Position numbers and translations under genes: made by a program
Notes under the pieces: generated by a model
Databases searched by the model: none
The model's input: only the letters and a program-made list of their open reading frames with translations
Told to the model about the DNA's origin: nothing
Part shown: in pieces, positions 7,126-14,678 of the stretch
How positions within the stretch are numbered: position 1 is the first letter of the stretch
How the letters are laid out: every line of letters begins with the position of its first letter
NCBI GenBank assembly: GCA_003427395.1
Contig: BFEA01000934.1
Coordinates: 124,334-145,556 of the forward strand
Direction of reading: 5' to 3'
Source: Chara braunii
Taxonomy: Eukaryota; Streptophyta; Charophyceae; Charales; Characeae
DNA length: 21,223 nt

Positions 7126-7173
7126 CTTCACGACAGCCTGAAAATGGTGTTTCCCGCTTTGAATGATCAAAAG
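7126..7173 (+). CDS. EF-hand calcium sensor (calcineurin B/NCS-like), internal exon C
   Basis: Sixteen codons (LHDSLKMVFPALNDQK) between CTTACAG and a GTGAGT donor, phase 0 at both ends. It supplies the exiting helix of the EF hand ending exon B and the linker to the next hand. Joined to the exon at 14494, the distance from Glu 12 of one loop to Asp 1 of the next is 24 residues, the same as between the last two EF hands of calmodulin. ALNDQKVKKLFGKMD also parallels the LTDEEVDEMIREAD stretch of calmodulin. This makes a further missing exon between C and D unlikely. Confidence 0.88.
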
Positions 7174-7246
7174 GTGAGTACAGAGCTACCCTTGGCTCAC
7201 TTTCGCAATGGTCTGGCGAAGATAGCAAAAATGCGGTTAGAGTAGT

Positions 7247-7344
7247 GTCCTTTGGGACATCCGTTAAAATTGGAATGGTACAGAGAAGTTTCGCATGGCC
7301 CATGCGCAAGTGTTTTAAAAGGGGAAAAAAAAAAAAAAAAAAAA
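7247..7344 (+). pseudogene. Diverged, 3'-truncated U6 snRNA retrocopy with poly(A)
   Basis: Starts with the U6 5' hairpin (GTCCTTTGGGAC), continues ATCCGTTAAAATTGGAA and keeps the ACAGAGA box. The downstream AGC triad base has changed (TTCGC instead of TTAGC). Similarity ends at about 7310, followed by a run of 20 A (7325-7344). A degenerate flank pair (CGGTTAGAGTA before, CGGTAAGGATA after) may be a target duplication. It is older and more damaged than its neighbour at 7369. Confidence 0.8.
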
Positions 7345-7357
7345 GGTACGGTAAGGA

Positions 7358-7386
7358 TACGAATGTTAGTCCTTCGGGACATCCGT

Positions 7387-7418
<32 letters not shown>

Positions 7419-7495
7419 GGCCCCTGCGCAAGGATGACACACATAAATAGAGAAACGGTCCAAATTATAAAAAAAAAAAAAAAGTACGAATGTTA
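7358..7495 (+). mobile_element. Retroposition unit: U6 copy, poly(A) and 11-bp target-site duplication
   Basis: TACGAATGTTA occurs exactly at 7358-7368 and again at 7485-7495, immediately flanking the U6 copy and its A15 tail. A 5'-complete RNA copy, a 3' A tail and a short direct repeat are the marks of LINE-type (target-primed) reverse transcription. Confidence 0.88.
7369..7468 (+). pseudogene. U6: U6 spliceosomal snRNA retropseudogene (plant-type)
   Basis: About 98 nt, full length. It has the 5' hairpin GTCCTTCGGGAC, the ACAGAGA box, the AGC triad, GGCCCCTGCGCAAGGATGAC and a 3' end reading GGTCCAAATT. The 5' hairpin and the 3' end match the plant form of U6 rather than the animal form. 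A functional U6 gene would end in a T-run for RNA polymerase III. Instead it runs into poly(A) and is bounded by direct repeats, and I see no plant upstream element or correctly placed TATA box. It is therefore a retrocopy, probably silent, although the RNA-coding part is well preserved. The live parent gene must be elsewhere in the genome. Confidence 0.92.
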
Positions 7496-7584
7496 ATCTC
7501 CGAATCAAAGCTCTTCTGTTTCTTTGCGTCAGATTCGTATCCGAATCTGCCACCACATTAAACAGCCAGTTCACACAAGCCTAA

Positions 7585-7749
7585 GGGCCTCGCCACACCA
7601 CTGTCGAAACGAAAAACGTTTAAATGCATGTTCCCACAGAAAATGGCAAGATGCACCCGTTCCTATGAATAACAACAGATGCATCTGGCCACTTTTTGGG
7701 GAAGATGCACTAGTGCTTTTTTTGTTTCGACAGTGGTGTGGCGAGGCCC
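7585..7749. mobile_element. 165-bp MITE, PIF/Harbinger-like
   Basis: Perfect 26-bp terminal inverted repeats (7585-7610 and 7724-7749, outer end GGGCCTCGCCACACCACTGT) are flanked by TAA on both sides (7582-7584, 7750-7752). A 3-bp TAA/TTA duplication and ends starting GGGCC fit PIF/Harbinger. There is no ORF, so it depends on a transposase encoded elsewhere. Perfect arms suggest a recent insertion. Confidence 0.88.
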
Positions 7750-7847
7750 TAAGTTGACCAAGCTACCTTCCAAGGCCGGCGAGCCTTCAGGTGCACCTAT
7801 TCGAAGTGGCCTGCCGCTTTCGCTATCGGCCCAGGCCAAAATGGAAA

Positions 7848-7880
7848 TGCTCTTACCGTGTATTACCGGTAGGAGCACTG
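7848..7880. repeat. Imperfect hairpin TGCTCTTACCG / CGGTAGGAGCA
   Basis: The arms match at 10 of 11 positions and are separated by about eight bases. No associated gene or terminator was seen. Confidence 0.6.
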
Positions 7881-8074
7881 CTTAGGTTCGTGGCTTCATG
7901 TGAACTTGTAGTTTGACAAGTTAACAACAAAAACTCCATCCACCAAGAGAGAGGGAGGTGAAATAGGAAATGAAAAAAGAAACGGGCAAACCAAGTGGTC
8001 AACTGCTAATGATTCCCTGCGCATACTTCAACTGTCACATAACTGAGAGGTTGAGTACCTCCCTCTCCTGGAGA

Positions 8075-8156
8075 CAACGCATGGTTATTATGTCTGCATC
8101 TACCTTGAAAGTTGCACTTAATACAGCTATACTGCTCTGTTACTTAATAGGTTGCA
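8075..8156 (+). mobile_element. Palindromic element P1, diverged copy 3
   Basis: Aligns with the centre and inner arms of 6521-6631: TTATTATGTCTGCATCT, CTTGAAAGTTG, AATACAGCTATA and TTAATAGGT stand in the same order with many substitutions. The outer arms are lost, so this is an old copy. Confidence 0.5.
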
Positions 8157-8159
8157 ACG

Positions 8160-8950
8160 TGCAACTCAAACAGTTCAAAATCTGAATCCTTTTGAATACA
8201 GCAACGTCACAATCCACGCTCCCCCCGCCCCCTCTCCCCTCCCCCCTTCCCTTGTTTTTCCTCCATAAATGACTGCTGGAGGTAGAGGTGCTTGTCTCTG
8301 CGGGGTAATGATCCATTTGCCACAATAATGCATTTGGTTCCCTTTATGTTGACCTTTTCATAATGCTTACTGCTGCTGCCAGTAAGGCTGGTGTTCTAAT
8401 AGATATCCATCCATCCATTCATTCAATCCAATCAAATCAAATCAAATCCCCCTGCCTGCTCTCAAGTTTCACGTACAGCATCGAAGCCGCAAGCAACGTG
8501 CAAGATTGAATATCCAAGCAGTGGTGAAGTCAACTCTATATAGTGTCGACTCGCGTTCTCCAGGGTCAGCTTCTGTCTGTGTGAGGCCCCGGACGGATTG
8601 CGGCTCAGATGCAATTTGTCCCAGTTTTGGTCTGAACTCCTTGAGGCCTGAATCTTCCAGAACCTGCAGACCACTGTGAGATCATTCCATACCGATGGCC
8701 AGGAAATCTTGTGTGTTGACTTTGAGTTCTCGGATTTGGGCCTGGGTCCACGACTTGACTGTTGACATTTTGTCGGTCAATTGCCGGTCTAGGCCTGTTC
8801 CTATGGCCAGTTTGACCCCTTTTTTCAGGGCCTGCCCATTTGTGCTTGTCTGAGGGCACAACCAGAGCCCAGCGGCTCAATTTCGGCACACGAGTTACAG
8901 CATTCCATCCTGCCCGATTTCAAGTTCCACCGCAGAAATTCCGTTTCAGG
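8160..8950. other. No recognisable gene; possible 3' flank or LTR remnant of the gypsy element
   Basis: It lies directly downstream (on the minus strand) of the chromodomain. A 3' LTR would be expected here, but with no second LTR in the window I cannot define one. There is a C-rich run at about 8220-8250 and an (AATC)n-like tract at 8405-8448. Confidence 0.35.
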
Positions 8951-8959
8951 CTTGGATGC

Positions 8960-9434
8960 TTAAACCTCTCTCGTATGCAGAGACAATATCAGGAGCGGTA
9001 GGTATCTTCTACTAAGCCAGCGAGCTTCAGACGGCGGTTGATTAGAAAACTTTACCTTGTATTGCTTCTGAGGTCTTCCTCTAGCTCCACTGGAGAAAAA
9101 CCCGTGTTCAATGATTTTCTCCACTCGGTACCCACCATCCATTGGAGGAGGAAATGAAGACGGTTCTACTTGGGAATTCTTGTCCTTCAGCATAGGGTAA
9201 CAACTTAGATGCGTGAAAGACTGGGTAGTTCTTTAGATGAGGGGGAATGTCAATTCGGTACGAAGGTCCACCTGCATCGCCTATAACTTTGAGAACTTCC
9301 CAGGGTCCATAGTAGATAGGTAGCAGTTTCTGCGAGACATTTTCCTCAAGTGAAAATTTGTTGGATTCAACCCAAACCATATCTCCTTCGTTGAATTGTG
9401 CAGGCCTTCTATGTTTCTTTGCCTGTTCAATCAT
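8960..9434 (-). pseudogene. Integrase C-terminal (GPY-like) region and chromodomain
   Basis: One frame (9108-9434) carries GDMVWVESNKFSL, a YYGPWEVLKVIG stretch and NYPVFHASKLLPY, the usual end of gypsy integrases. An overlapping frame (8960-9193) reads YRVEKIIEHG, QYKVKFSNQPPSEARWLS, a chromodomain-like fold with the aromatic positions partly kept. The domain is known to guide chromoviruses to particular chromatin. The switch of frame between the two parts indicates a frameshift near 9110-9190. Confidence 0.85.
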
Positions 9435-9451
9435 TTTCTGTTGGGCTTTCC

Positions 9452-10130
9452 TTATATTCTCTTTTGCTTTTTCAATGTCTTGGTCATAGAGAACTGTGAA
9501 TTCTTGGGTTCTTGGGGGCAGCTTTTGGATCCAATCTCGTGAGAGTCAATTGGTCTCAGAGGTTGCCATCCTTTGTGCAGTGCATTGGGTGTTCGTCTGG
9601 TAAAAGTGTGTATACTGTTATATGCACTTGCAATCTTGGGTAGGTTCTCATCCCAGTCAATCTGGTGAGGACGCACATATATGTGTAGGAGCTGTTGGCA
9701 CAATTTGTTCATTTGTTTGGTTTGACCGTTAGTCCTAAGATGTCGTCCTGACGACATTGTCAATTTGGTGTCATAAGCTTCCATCAGTTTCCGCCAAGAT
9801 TCTCCGGTGAATCTCACATCTCTATCCGACGCGTAGGGAATCCATACTCAGAAACCCATCGCATATGAAACTTTTGAATGACAAGTTTTGTTCTTGCCTA
9901 GCATACCTGACTGTTTCCATTCCGACTCTTAATTAGGCTCATGGAGTCGATGGAAATCGACTCACCTGGTCTTTCAGGGATCAGTAGTGGTCTCAATTGT
10001 TCCAAGGGACTCTCGTGGGATGGCTTGTTGAGCTGGCACACAAGACAAGTTCTCGCGTACGTTAGTGTGTCATTCTTCAATCCTTGCCAAACAAAGTGTT
10101 CTCGGACATTGGCAATTTTTTTCTGAACCC
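9452..10130 (-). pseudogene. Gypsy integrase remnant (zinc-binding end and catalytic core)
   Basis: The CLVCQLNK part of the HHCC zinc module, the first catalytic Asp region (ESISIDSM) and the second catalytic region (ASDRDVRFTG, read from 9805-9838) are visible. Downstream KLMEAYDTKLTMSSGRH and GQTKQMNK follow. The last of these is the site of the third catalytic residue: the expected Glu is replaced by Lys (codon at 9716-9718, AAA on the minus strand). The core is split between frames, with a break between about 9820 and 9900. It is not functional as read. Confidence 0.9.
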
Positions 10131-10233
10131 AAAGTGTCCCGCTGTGTCAAGGCACTCACCAAGAATTAGAGTCTTTGTAGGTTCATTATGTTAGATTGTC
10201 TATAATAGTTTGCCAGACTGGGTCAGTGGCATG

Positions 10234-10690
10234 TCATTTTCGAATCTTATCCTTCAGGTCGTTTCCTATGTCCGAGTAGGTGACAATTGCAATGATAGCG
10301 GACCATCTGGCAACCTTGTCAGTAATACGAGGTTGCGTCTGAAGCCACTTGAGAGTCTCGTGTTCTGAGTAGACTTTGAAGTGCCTACCTAAGAGGTAGT
10401 GTTTCCATGTCAGTAGAGCTTGCAAATAGTTCTCTCTCATAGGTTGAGTTTGCTACTTTGTCCGAAGGGAGTCGGTAGGACATGAACTCGATTGCCCGGT
10501 AACCCCTCCCATCATTTTGCTGCAGTACAACCCCAATCCTGTTCTGACCCGCGCTAGTGGTCACAACAAAAGGCAAGGATGGGTCTGCAATTTTCAGAAC
10601 AGGGTAGTGAGTGAGCGCATATGTTAGCTTTCTGAATGCAGACTCACAGTCTTTATCCGGAAGCCAAATAGTTTCTTTCTTCATGAGCCT
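10234..10690 (-). pseudogene. Gypsy RNase H remnant
   Basis: Two frames together hold the domain: SAFRKLTYALTHYPVLKIAD and VVTTSAGQNRIGVVLQQ, then STYERELFA, then KHYLLGRHFKVYSEHETLKW. The family normally has Asp in TTDAS and in TDHxxL. Here they are Ser and Glu, so two of the acidic catalytic residues are lost or altered, while the Glu in YERE is kept. A frameshift near 10385-10440 separates the parts. Confidence 0.9.
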
Positions 10691-10789
10691 CCTCGTTGGG
10701 GCAGCTATGCAAGATACTTTTTAACGAATTTCCTATAATAACTGACCAGCCTAAGAATGGAGTGCAAGTCTTAGAGTTTTTGGCTTAGG

Positions 10790-11480
10790 TCAATTTTTTA
10801 TAGTCGACCCATCTTCATTCACAACGTGTCCTAGGTATAGAACTTCATATTTCGCAAATTCAAACTTCTTAGGATTCGATTTGGAGTTTTCTTCTTTCAG
10901 TTTTTGTAGGACCAAACGCAGATGCTTTTCATGGTATTCCAGTGTCTTGCTGAAGACCAGGATGTCATCAAGGTATACTACTACGAATTGGTCCAACCAT
11001 TCTCTAAACAACTCATTCATTGACCTTTGGAAGGTAGCAGGTGCGTTAGTCAACCCAAACGGCATTACTACGAACTCATAGTGATCATACCTTGTTCTGA
11101 AGGCCGTCTTGATCTTCAGGGGCTACCTCAATCTGACAATAGTCGAACTTCAAGTTAATTTTACTGAAGTACCTGCTTCCTTGCAATTGGTCTAGAAGGT
11201 CGTCAATTCGAGGGAGGGGTTCGACATTCTTAACAGCGACCGCATTGAACCCTTGGTAATCAATACAAAGTTGTAACTCACCTTCCTTTTGGGGAACAAA
11301 CAAAACAGGAGCCCCATAAGGAGAAGAGCTAGGTATGATCCATCCCTTGTCAATTAGTTTCTGCAGTTGCTTTCTCAATTCATCAAATTCCTTTGGGGAC
11401 ATACGATAGATTGGTGCTTTGGGAATTTTACTTCCGGGAACAATCTCAATGGTATGTTTTATCTTCCTTTCGGTTACCCC
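10790..11480 (-). pseudogene. Gypsy reverse transcriptase remnant
   Basis: The N-terminal half (YRMSPKEFDELRKQLQ, PYGAPVLFVPQK, CIDYQGFNAV, PLPRIDDLLDQLQG) and the C-terminal half (MPFGLTNAPATFQRSMN, VVVYLDDILVFS, YLGHVV) are both clear. Two lesions are visible. The first catalytic Asp of motif A is replaced by Asn (FSKINL, codon 11154-11156). A frameshift after APEDQ (about 11105-11120), consistent with a small deletion, puts motif B and YLDD (10964-10975) in another frame. The YLDD pair of aspartates itself is intact. Codons elsewhere look like a normal gypsy polyprotein, so decay is moderate. Confidence 0.95.
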
Positions 11481-11739
11481 CATTGGTTCATTCTGCAGAT
11501 CCTTATATTCGTCAAGTAGTTTTTCAATAGGAGGGTAGGAAGAGGAACATTCACCGACAGTCTTTCCTAACACCATCATCACCTCCTGTGCCAACTTCTT
11601 TTTCACAACCATGGATCGAAATGCAGGGAGACTCGTACAACAGAAAGACAATGTAGAGTCGGATCCTGATTTATGATACAATTTAATCAGTTTCAACTCA
11701 TTATTCTCGTTCCTAATTTTCACAAGTTTTTCCTTATAT

Positions 11740-12219
11740 TTGGTCTCAAGGTCTGCTTCCTCATGCCAATCCATTCCCAAGATCATATCAAACAGCAGAT
11801 TCTTTTCAATCAGGAATGTTACTTCATGCAGGATACGCTTACCTTCCTGTTTCCTAAAGTAACACTTCACATTTTCCACACATTGGGAAATCGTGATGGT
11901 ACTCCGATATGCCAACGTAGAGACAATAGGCTATGCTAGATTTCCTTACTCGCATACCCAAGTGCATTTTCTTTACAGCACCTTTGGATACGTAGGATAT
12001 AGTCGAGCCTGGGTCTAACAGAGCAACGGTCCTTGTCTTCGAAATCTCTACATCTGCAAGCATCAACTCGCCCTTAGACTTCGCCTTCTTAGCCCATGAG
12101 CTTCGAAAGTTAATCAGTTCATTGCCAAGCTCATCAAGGGTCTCACTCAGAGGGATTCTGCACATCACAGGTTCAAGGCGATCTGAGTGAGGGCCCAAGG
12201 AAGAGATATCCTCTGCCAT
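11740..12219 (-). pseudogene. Gypsy aspartic protease remnant
   Basis: The active-site stretch VALLDPGSTISYVS (Asp codon at 12013-12015) has the DPGS variant seen in some plant gypsy elements. The closing motif ILGMDW lies at about 11766-11785 in a different frame. The frame changes near 11900-11930. In the element this enzyme cuts the polyprotein. Confidence 0.85.
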
Positions 12220-12239
12220 AGGAGTTGAAAGGTGGAAAG

Positions 12240-12740
12240 GGGTTCCCGACGCCGGATCTACATCTGCACCCTTCGGCTCAGTAGGAGCAGATGGCTGCTC
12301 CCGTTTGGATTCCTAATCAGAGGGGACCATGCTTTAATATGCCCCGCAATGCTGCACTTCAGGCACTGATGGTTATCCATCCTCTCCTCTCCTACCATAT
12401 ATCCTCGAAAATGCCAATTTTCTCCCAAGGCCTTTCGGAACCTATACCAGAATGGGCTGGAAAGGAATGTGGTCTCCTCCGATATCCATTTCCATTTCTA
12501 TTATTGTTGCCACCCTTGCTGACAACTTTGGCGGTGACATCACTCTTTTCCGATTCCCGGCCCGCATTCGCCTGTCCCTAGCTTCCTTTGAGGGGCCACT
12601 TCTCGATTGTGTCGTCGTCGAACACGAGCGTGTGGTCTTGTCTCTTCTGCCTCCACAAAATTATTTTCCCTAATCCACTCCCTTGCTTTGACTTGGTAAC
12701 CCCAGCGTAGGTGTTTTTCACCTGCGACGTCATTTGTTTT
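12240..12740 (-). pseudogene. Gypsy gag C-terminal region with defective CCHC zinc knuckle
   Basis: At about 12318-12382 the minus strand reads HQCLKCSIAGHIKAWS, matching CX2CX4HX4C except that the last Cys is Ser. The frame just upstream is not continuous with the gag domain and the region contains several stops. The remainder of this stretch shows no recognisable domain. Confidence 0.7.
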
Positions 12741-12970
12741 CACTGCAAGGCGAGATCCCGGAACTGTCTATACGTATACTTACCCGATTTTGACTCAGCA
12801 ACCAGCTGTCCGCGGATAGGTTCAGGTAAGGCTCGTGAGTAGATGTAGAGGACCTGATCATCATGGATGTTCAATCCTGGTACCTGCATCAGACGATCCA
12901 CTTCACGAGAGAGAGCATCAACGGATGTCCAATGTCGCTGGTTGACAGCTGTAAGCTGGTCAAACGCCTT
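12740..12970 (-). pseudogene. Gypsy gag fragment
   Basis: About 75 residues remain, with the retrotransposon gag pattern (ALSREVDRLMQVPGLN, YIYSRALPEPIRGQL, YRQFRDLALQ). The 5' part is missing: the frame runs into the single N at 12971 and a run of about 30 A. The break may be an assembly join rather than a natural truncation. Confidence 0.8.
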
Positions 12971-13001
12971 NAAAAAAAAAAAAAAAAAAAAAAAAAAAAA
13001 C
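12971..13001. other. Single N plus poly(A): probable assembly join
   Basis: A lone N is followed by about 30 A, and the sequence on the two sides is unrelated (gag on one side, an rRNA fragment on the other). The other lone N at 2031 also marks an apparent join. Confidence 0.6.
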
Positions 13002-13024
13002 ACCTTTCACTACCCAGTCACTGT

Positions 13025-13126
13025 TACTCCGCATCTTCATGGAGCATTCAATTTCACTGAGCCCATGTTGGAGACAGCGGGGCAGTCGTTGTTACACCAT
13101 TCGTGCAGGTCGCTACTTATGCGACA
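13025..13126 (-). pseudogene. Mitochondrial-type large-subunit rRNA fragment (NUMT or rRNA insertion)
   Basis: The minus strand reads GTCGCATAAGTAGCGACCTG, then CACGAATGGTGTAAC, CTGCCCCGCTGTCTCCAACATGG, CAGTGAAATTGAATGCTCC and ATGAAGATGCGGAGTA. This is the strongly conserved domain IV region of bacterial/organellar 23S-like rRNA. GCATAAGTAGC at the site where bacteria have GGGTAAGTTCC, and the CCCCGCTGTCTCCAACATGG stretch, match my recollection of plant mitochondrial 26S rRNA rather than plastid 23S. A 3-nt insertion (GTAACAACGAC for GTAACGAC) and other changes show it is not a live gene. It covers only about 100 nt, with unrelated DNA at both ends. Confidence 0.8.
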
Positions 13127-13169
13127 CAATTGTGTTAAAGACTATATAGAGGGGACCCCTGCAAGTCCA

Positions 13170-13252
13170 GTTGATGTAGCTCAGTGGTTAGAGCACCAGT
13201 TGGAAATGCGCATTGTGGTATAAGGTTGCGGGTTCAAACCCCGCAGCCTTGT
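13170..13252 (+). mobile_element. tRNA-derived SINE head or tRNA pseudogene
   Basis: Box A TAGCTCAGTGG (13177-13187) lies inside a D arm with stem GCTC/GAGC. Box B GGTTCAAACCC (13231-13241) lies inside a perfect 5-bp T arm (GCGGG, loop TTCAAAC, CCCGC). The 7-nt acceptor arms do not pair, and the anticodon segment is about 9 nt too long with no clean stem. A functional tRNA is therefore unlikely, and a pol III-promoter-bearing SINE head is the better reading. The body downstream to about 13430 is not recognised. Confidence 0.6.
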
Positions 13253-13464
13253 GCATGGACACCGGCAGGGAGTTAGATTGACGCACGGCTGGACACACAT
13301 CCCCTCGGGCTTACGTTACAGACACTGCCTGTGCACCACCCAAGGGTAGTCCACGGTGTTGTATGCTGGTTGTGGGTTTCACAGGGTTTGCTTGGGGTGT
13401 TGGTTGGTCTCGGGTGTTCTGATGTTCTCCCCAGTCTGGCATATCACACGATCATTCCATTTCC

Positions 13465-13590
13465 GGTAGTTGCTCGTACGTAGAGTCTTGGATTACATGC
13501 TACAAGGTCACAGGTTCAAGCTTGGTTCGGTCCTTGGGGGGGTACATGCTACAAGGTCACGGGTTCAAGCTTGGTTCGGTCCTTGGGAGG
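13465..13590 (+). repeat. tRNA-like segment with 49-bp tandem duplication
   Basis: TACATGCTACAAGGTCAC followed by GGGTTCAAGCTTGGTTCGG-type sequence occurs at 13494-13538 and again at 13543-13587. Each copy holds a box-B-like GGTTCAAGCT (13513, 13562). Upstream, TAGTTGCTCGTACGTAGAG resembles a worn box A/D arm. This may be a second tRNA-derived SINE head whose 3' half was duplicated. Confidence 0.5.
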
Positions 13591-13730
13591 AGTCCTTGTC
13601 CAGCTGGCCCCGTTCTCTCCTCGATAAGTGATTCACAGAGTACACATAGCTTGCGAATTATATATCGCTTAAACGCACCCGTCAGTGCTAGTGGTGCTGG
13701 TACGAGCAGATACCGCTAGCACCTGGGGAG

Positions 13731-13784
13731 GGCTCCATCTATTGGTGGGGAGCTGGAAACCGGGTCCAGCGTCCCTTACATAGG
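13731..13784 (-). mobile_element. Dispersed repeat R2, copy 2
   Basis: Same family as 3947-4049: on the minus strand GGGACGCTGGACCCGGTTTC, CAGCTCCCCACCAATAGATGG. It lacks the poly(A) tail and about 12 internal bases. Confidence 0.6.
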
Positions 13785-14493
13785 CAAAATTCCAATCACA
13801 TCAAATCTCATCAAATCTCAACAGAAAAGTGTGGCATGATCCTGCCAGCATTGATTACCCTGGGGACCAGGGGATTGACTGAGCAGGAGATTGGGAGGGG
13901 GGGACCTCTTCACCCTGCACCTGGCGCCAGATATCTGCTCTCTCTACCTGGTTCCCCCCACTTCCAAATTCTGAAAAACAATACTGCTGGGCGTGTCCAC
14001 CGTCCCATCCAGTTTCCTTACCAAGTGTCAGTCTCAGAAGATCCTACTCCTTCCTTCCCTCCCTTACCGAGATATGCTCCGTTTTTCCTTCACCGCCAGG
14101 GGAAAAAGTATCATGGAGACAACTGAGAGAGACTGAGGAGGGCTGAGAAAGGCCGAGAAAGAGACCTGTCAGCGAAGAACGCTCTGGCTGTGCCGGTTAA
14201 TTTTGCCGCCTCTCTCCCCGTCGACGTCTGCTTATGCCGCTCCGTACCATTGCATGTCCACCATTGAGAAGTCTTTCCTTGATCATCTTCATAAATTCCC
14301 TCAAAGTCAAGGTCTTCGCCCAATCCCCAATAAACTCAAATCCGGCGGCATTGGTTGGAGCAAGAAAAGTGAGAAAAAGTAAACGAAAAGAATAATAAGA
14401 AGTCAAAAATACAGAAAGACTTCCAAGTCAGAAAGCCAAATTACCACTTATGGTATGATCATGTGACTCTGCTTGAATCCTTGTGACTGGCAG

Positions 14494-14643
14494 GTCAAGA
14501 AACTTTTTGGGAAAATGGATCTGAACAAGGATGGAGTGGTCAGCTGGGAAGAGTTCCAGGGATTCCTTGAAAGAAATCCTGAGCATCTTGCAGTCTTTGT
14601 TGCCGCTCGACCCGACATCATGCTGGCACCGAGCACTGGGTAG
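14494..14643 (+). CDS. EF-hand calcium sensor (calcineurin B/NCS-like), terminal exon D
   Basis: After the GGCAG acceptor, 49 codons and a TAG stop. It encodes the entering helix VKKLFGKM, a canonical EF loop DLNKDGVVSWEE (Asp 1, Asn 3, Asp 5, Gly 6, Val 8, Glu 12), the exiting helix FQGFLERNPEHLAVF and a short tail VAARPDIMLAPSTG. The WEEFQGFLERNPEHL stretch resembles the last hand of plant CBL proteins, where a conserved tail can be phosphorylated. No such tail is evident here. The exon is in phase with exon C and completes the protein. Immediately 3' the second half of this exon is duplicated (14679-14840), so the stop may have been a later acquisition. Confidence 0.92.
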   Translation, partial: VKKLFGKMDLNKDGVVSWEEFQGFLERNPEHLAVFVAARPDIMLAPSTG

Positions 14644-14678
14644 GGAAGCCCGCAATCTATATGCGTGAGAAAGGAGTC

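Larger units (their letters stand above)
8960..12970 (-). mobile_element. Decayed Ty3/gypsy (chromovirus-like) retrotransposon, internal region
   Basis: Domains occur in Ty3/gypsy order on the minus strand: gag (12740-12970), CCHC knuckle (about 12318-12382), protease (about 11740-12219), reverse transcriptase (10790-11480), RNase H (10234-10690), integrase (9452-10130), then a GPY-like region and chromodomain (8960-9434). The coding sequence is broken into many frames, and essential residues of at least three enzymes are replaced. No LTR, primer-binding site or polypurine tract was identified. The 5' part is cut at a single N followed by poly(A). It sits in intron 3, antisense to the host gene. 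Confidence 0.93.
7174..14493 (+). other. Intron 3 of the EF-hand gene (7320 bp)
   Basis: Bounded by GTGAGT and a GGCAG acceptor, phase 0. It is mostly transposed material: two U6 retrocopies, a Harbinger-like MITE, a diverged palindromic MITE, an antisense decayed gypsy element, a mitochondrial-type rRNA fragment and SINE-like sequence. I recognise nothing in 8170-8950 or 13790-14490. Confidence 0.8.

Noticed and set aside
7369-7468. Functional U6 snRNA gene
   Set aside because: It has poly(A) instead of a T-run terminator, exact flanking direct repeats and no visible upstream promoter elements.
8960-12970. A new retroviral or viral gene set
   Set aside because: Domain order and motifs are those of ordinary Ty3/gypsy chromoviruses, no envelope gene is present and the enzymes are inactivated.
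13170-13252. Functional tRNA gene
   Set aside because: Acceptor arms do not pair and the anticodon region is too long, with no clean stem, even though the D and T arms look good.
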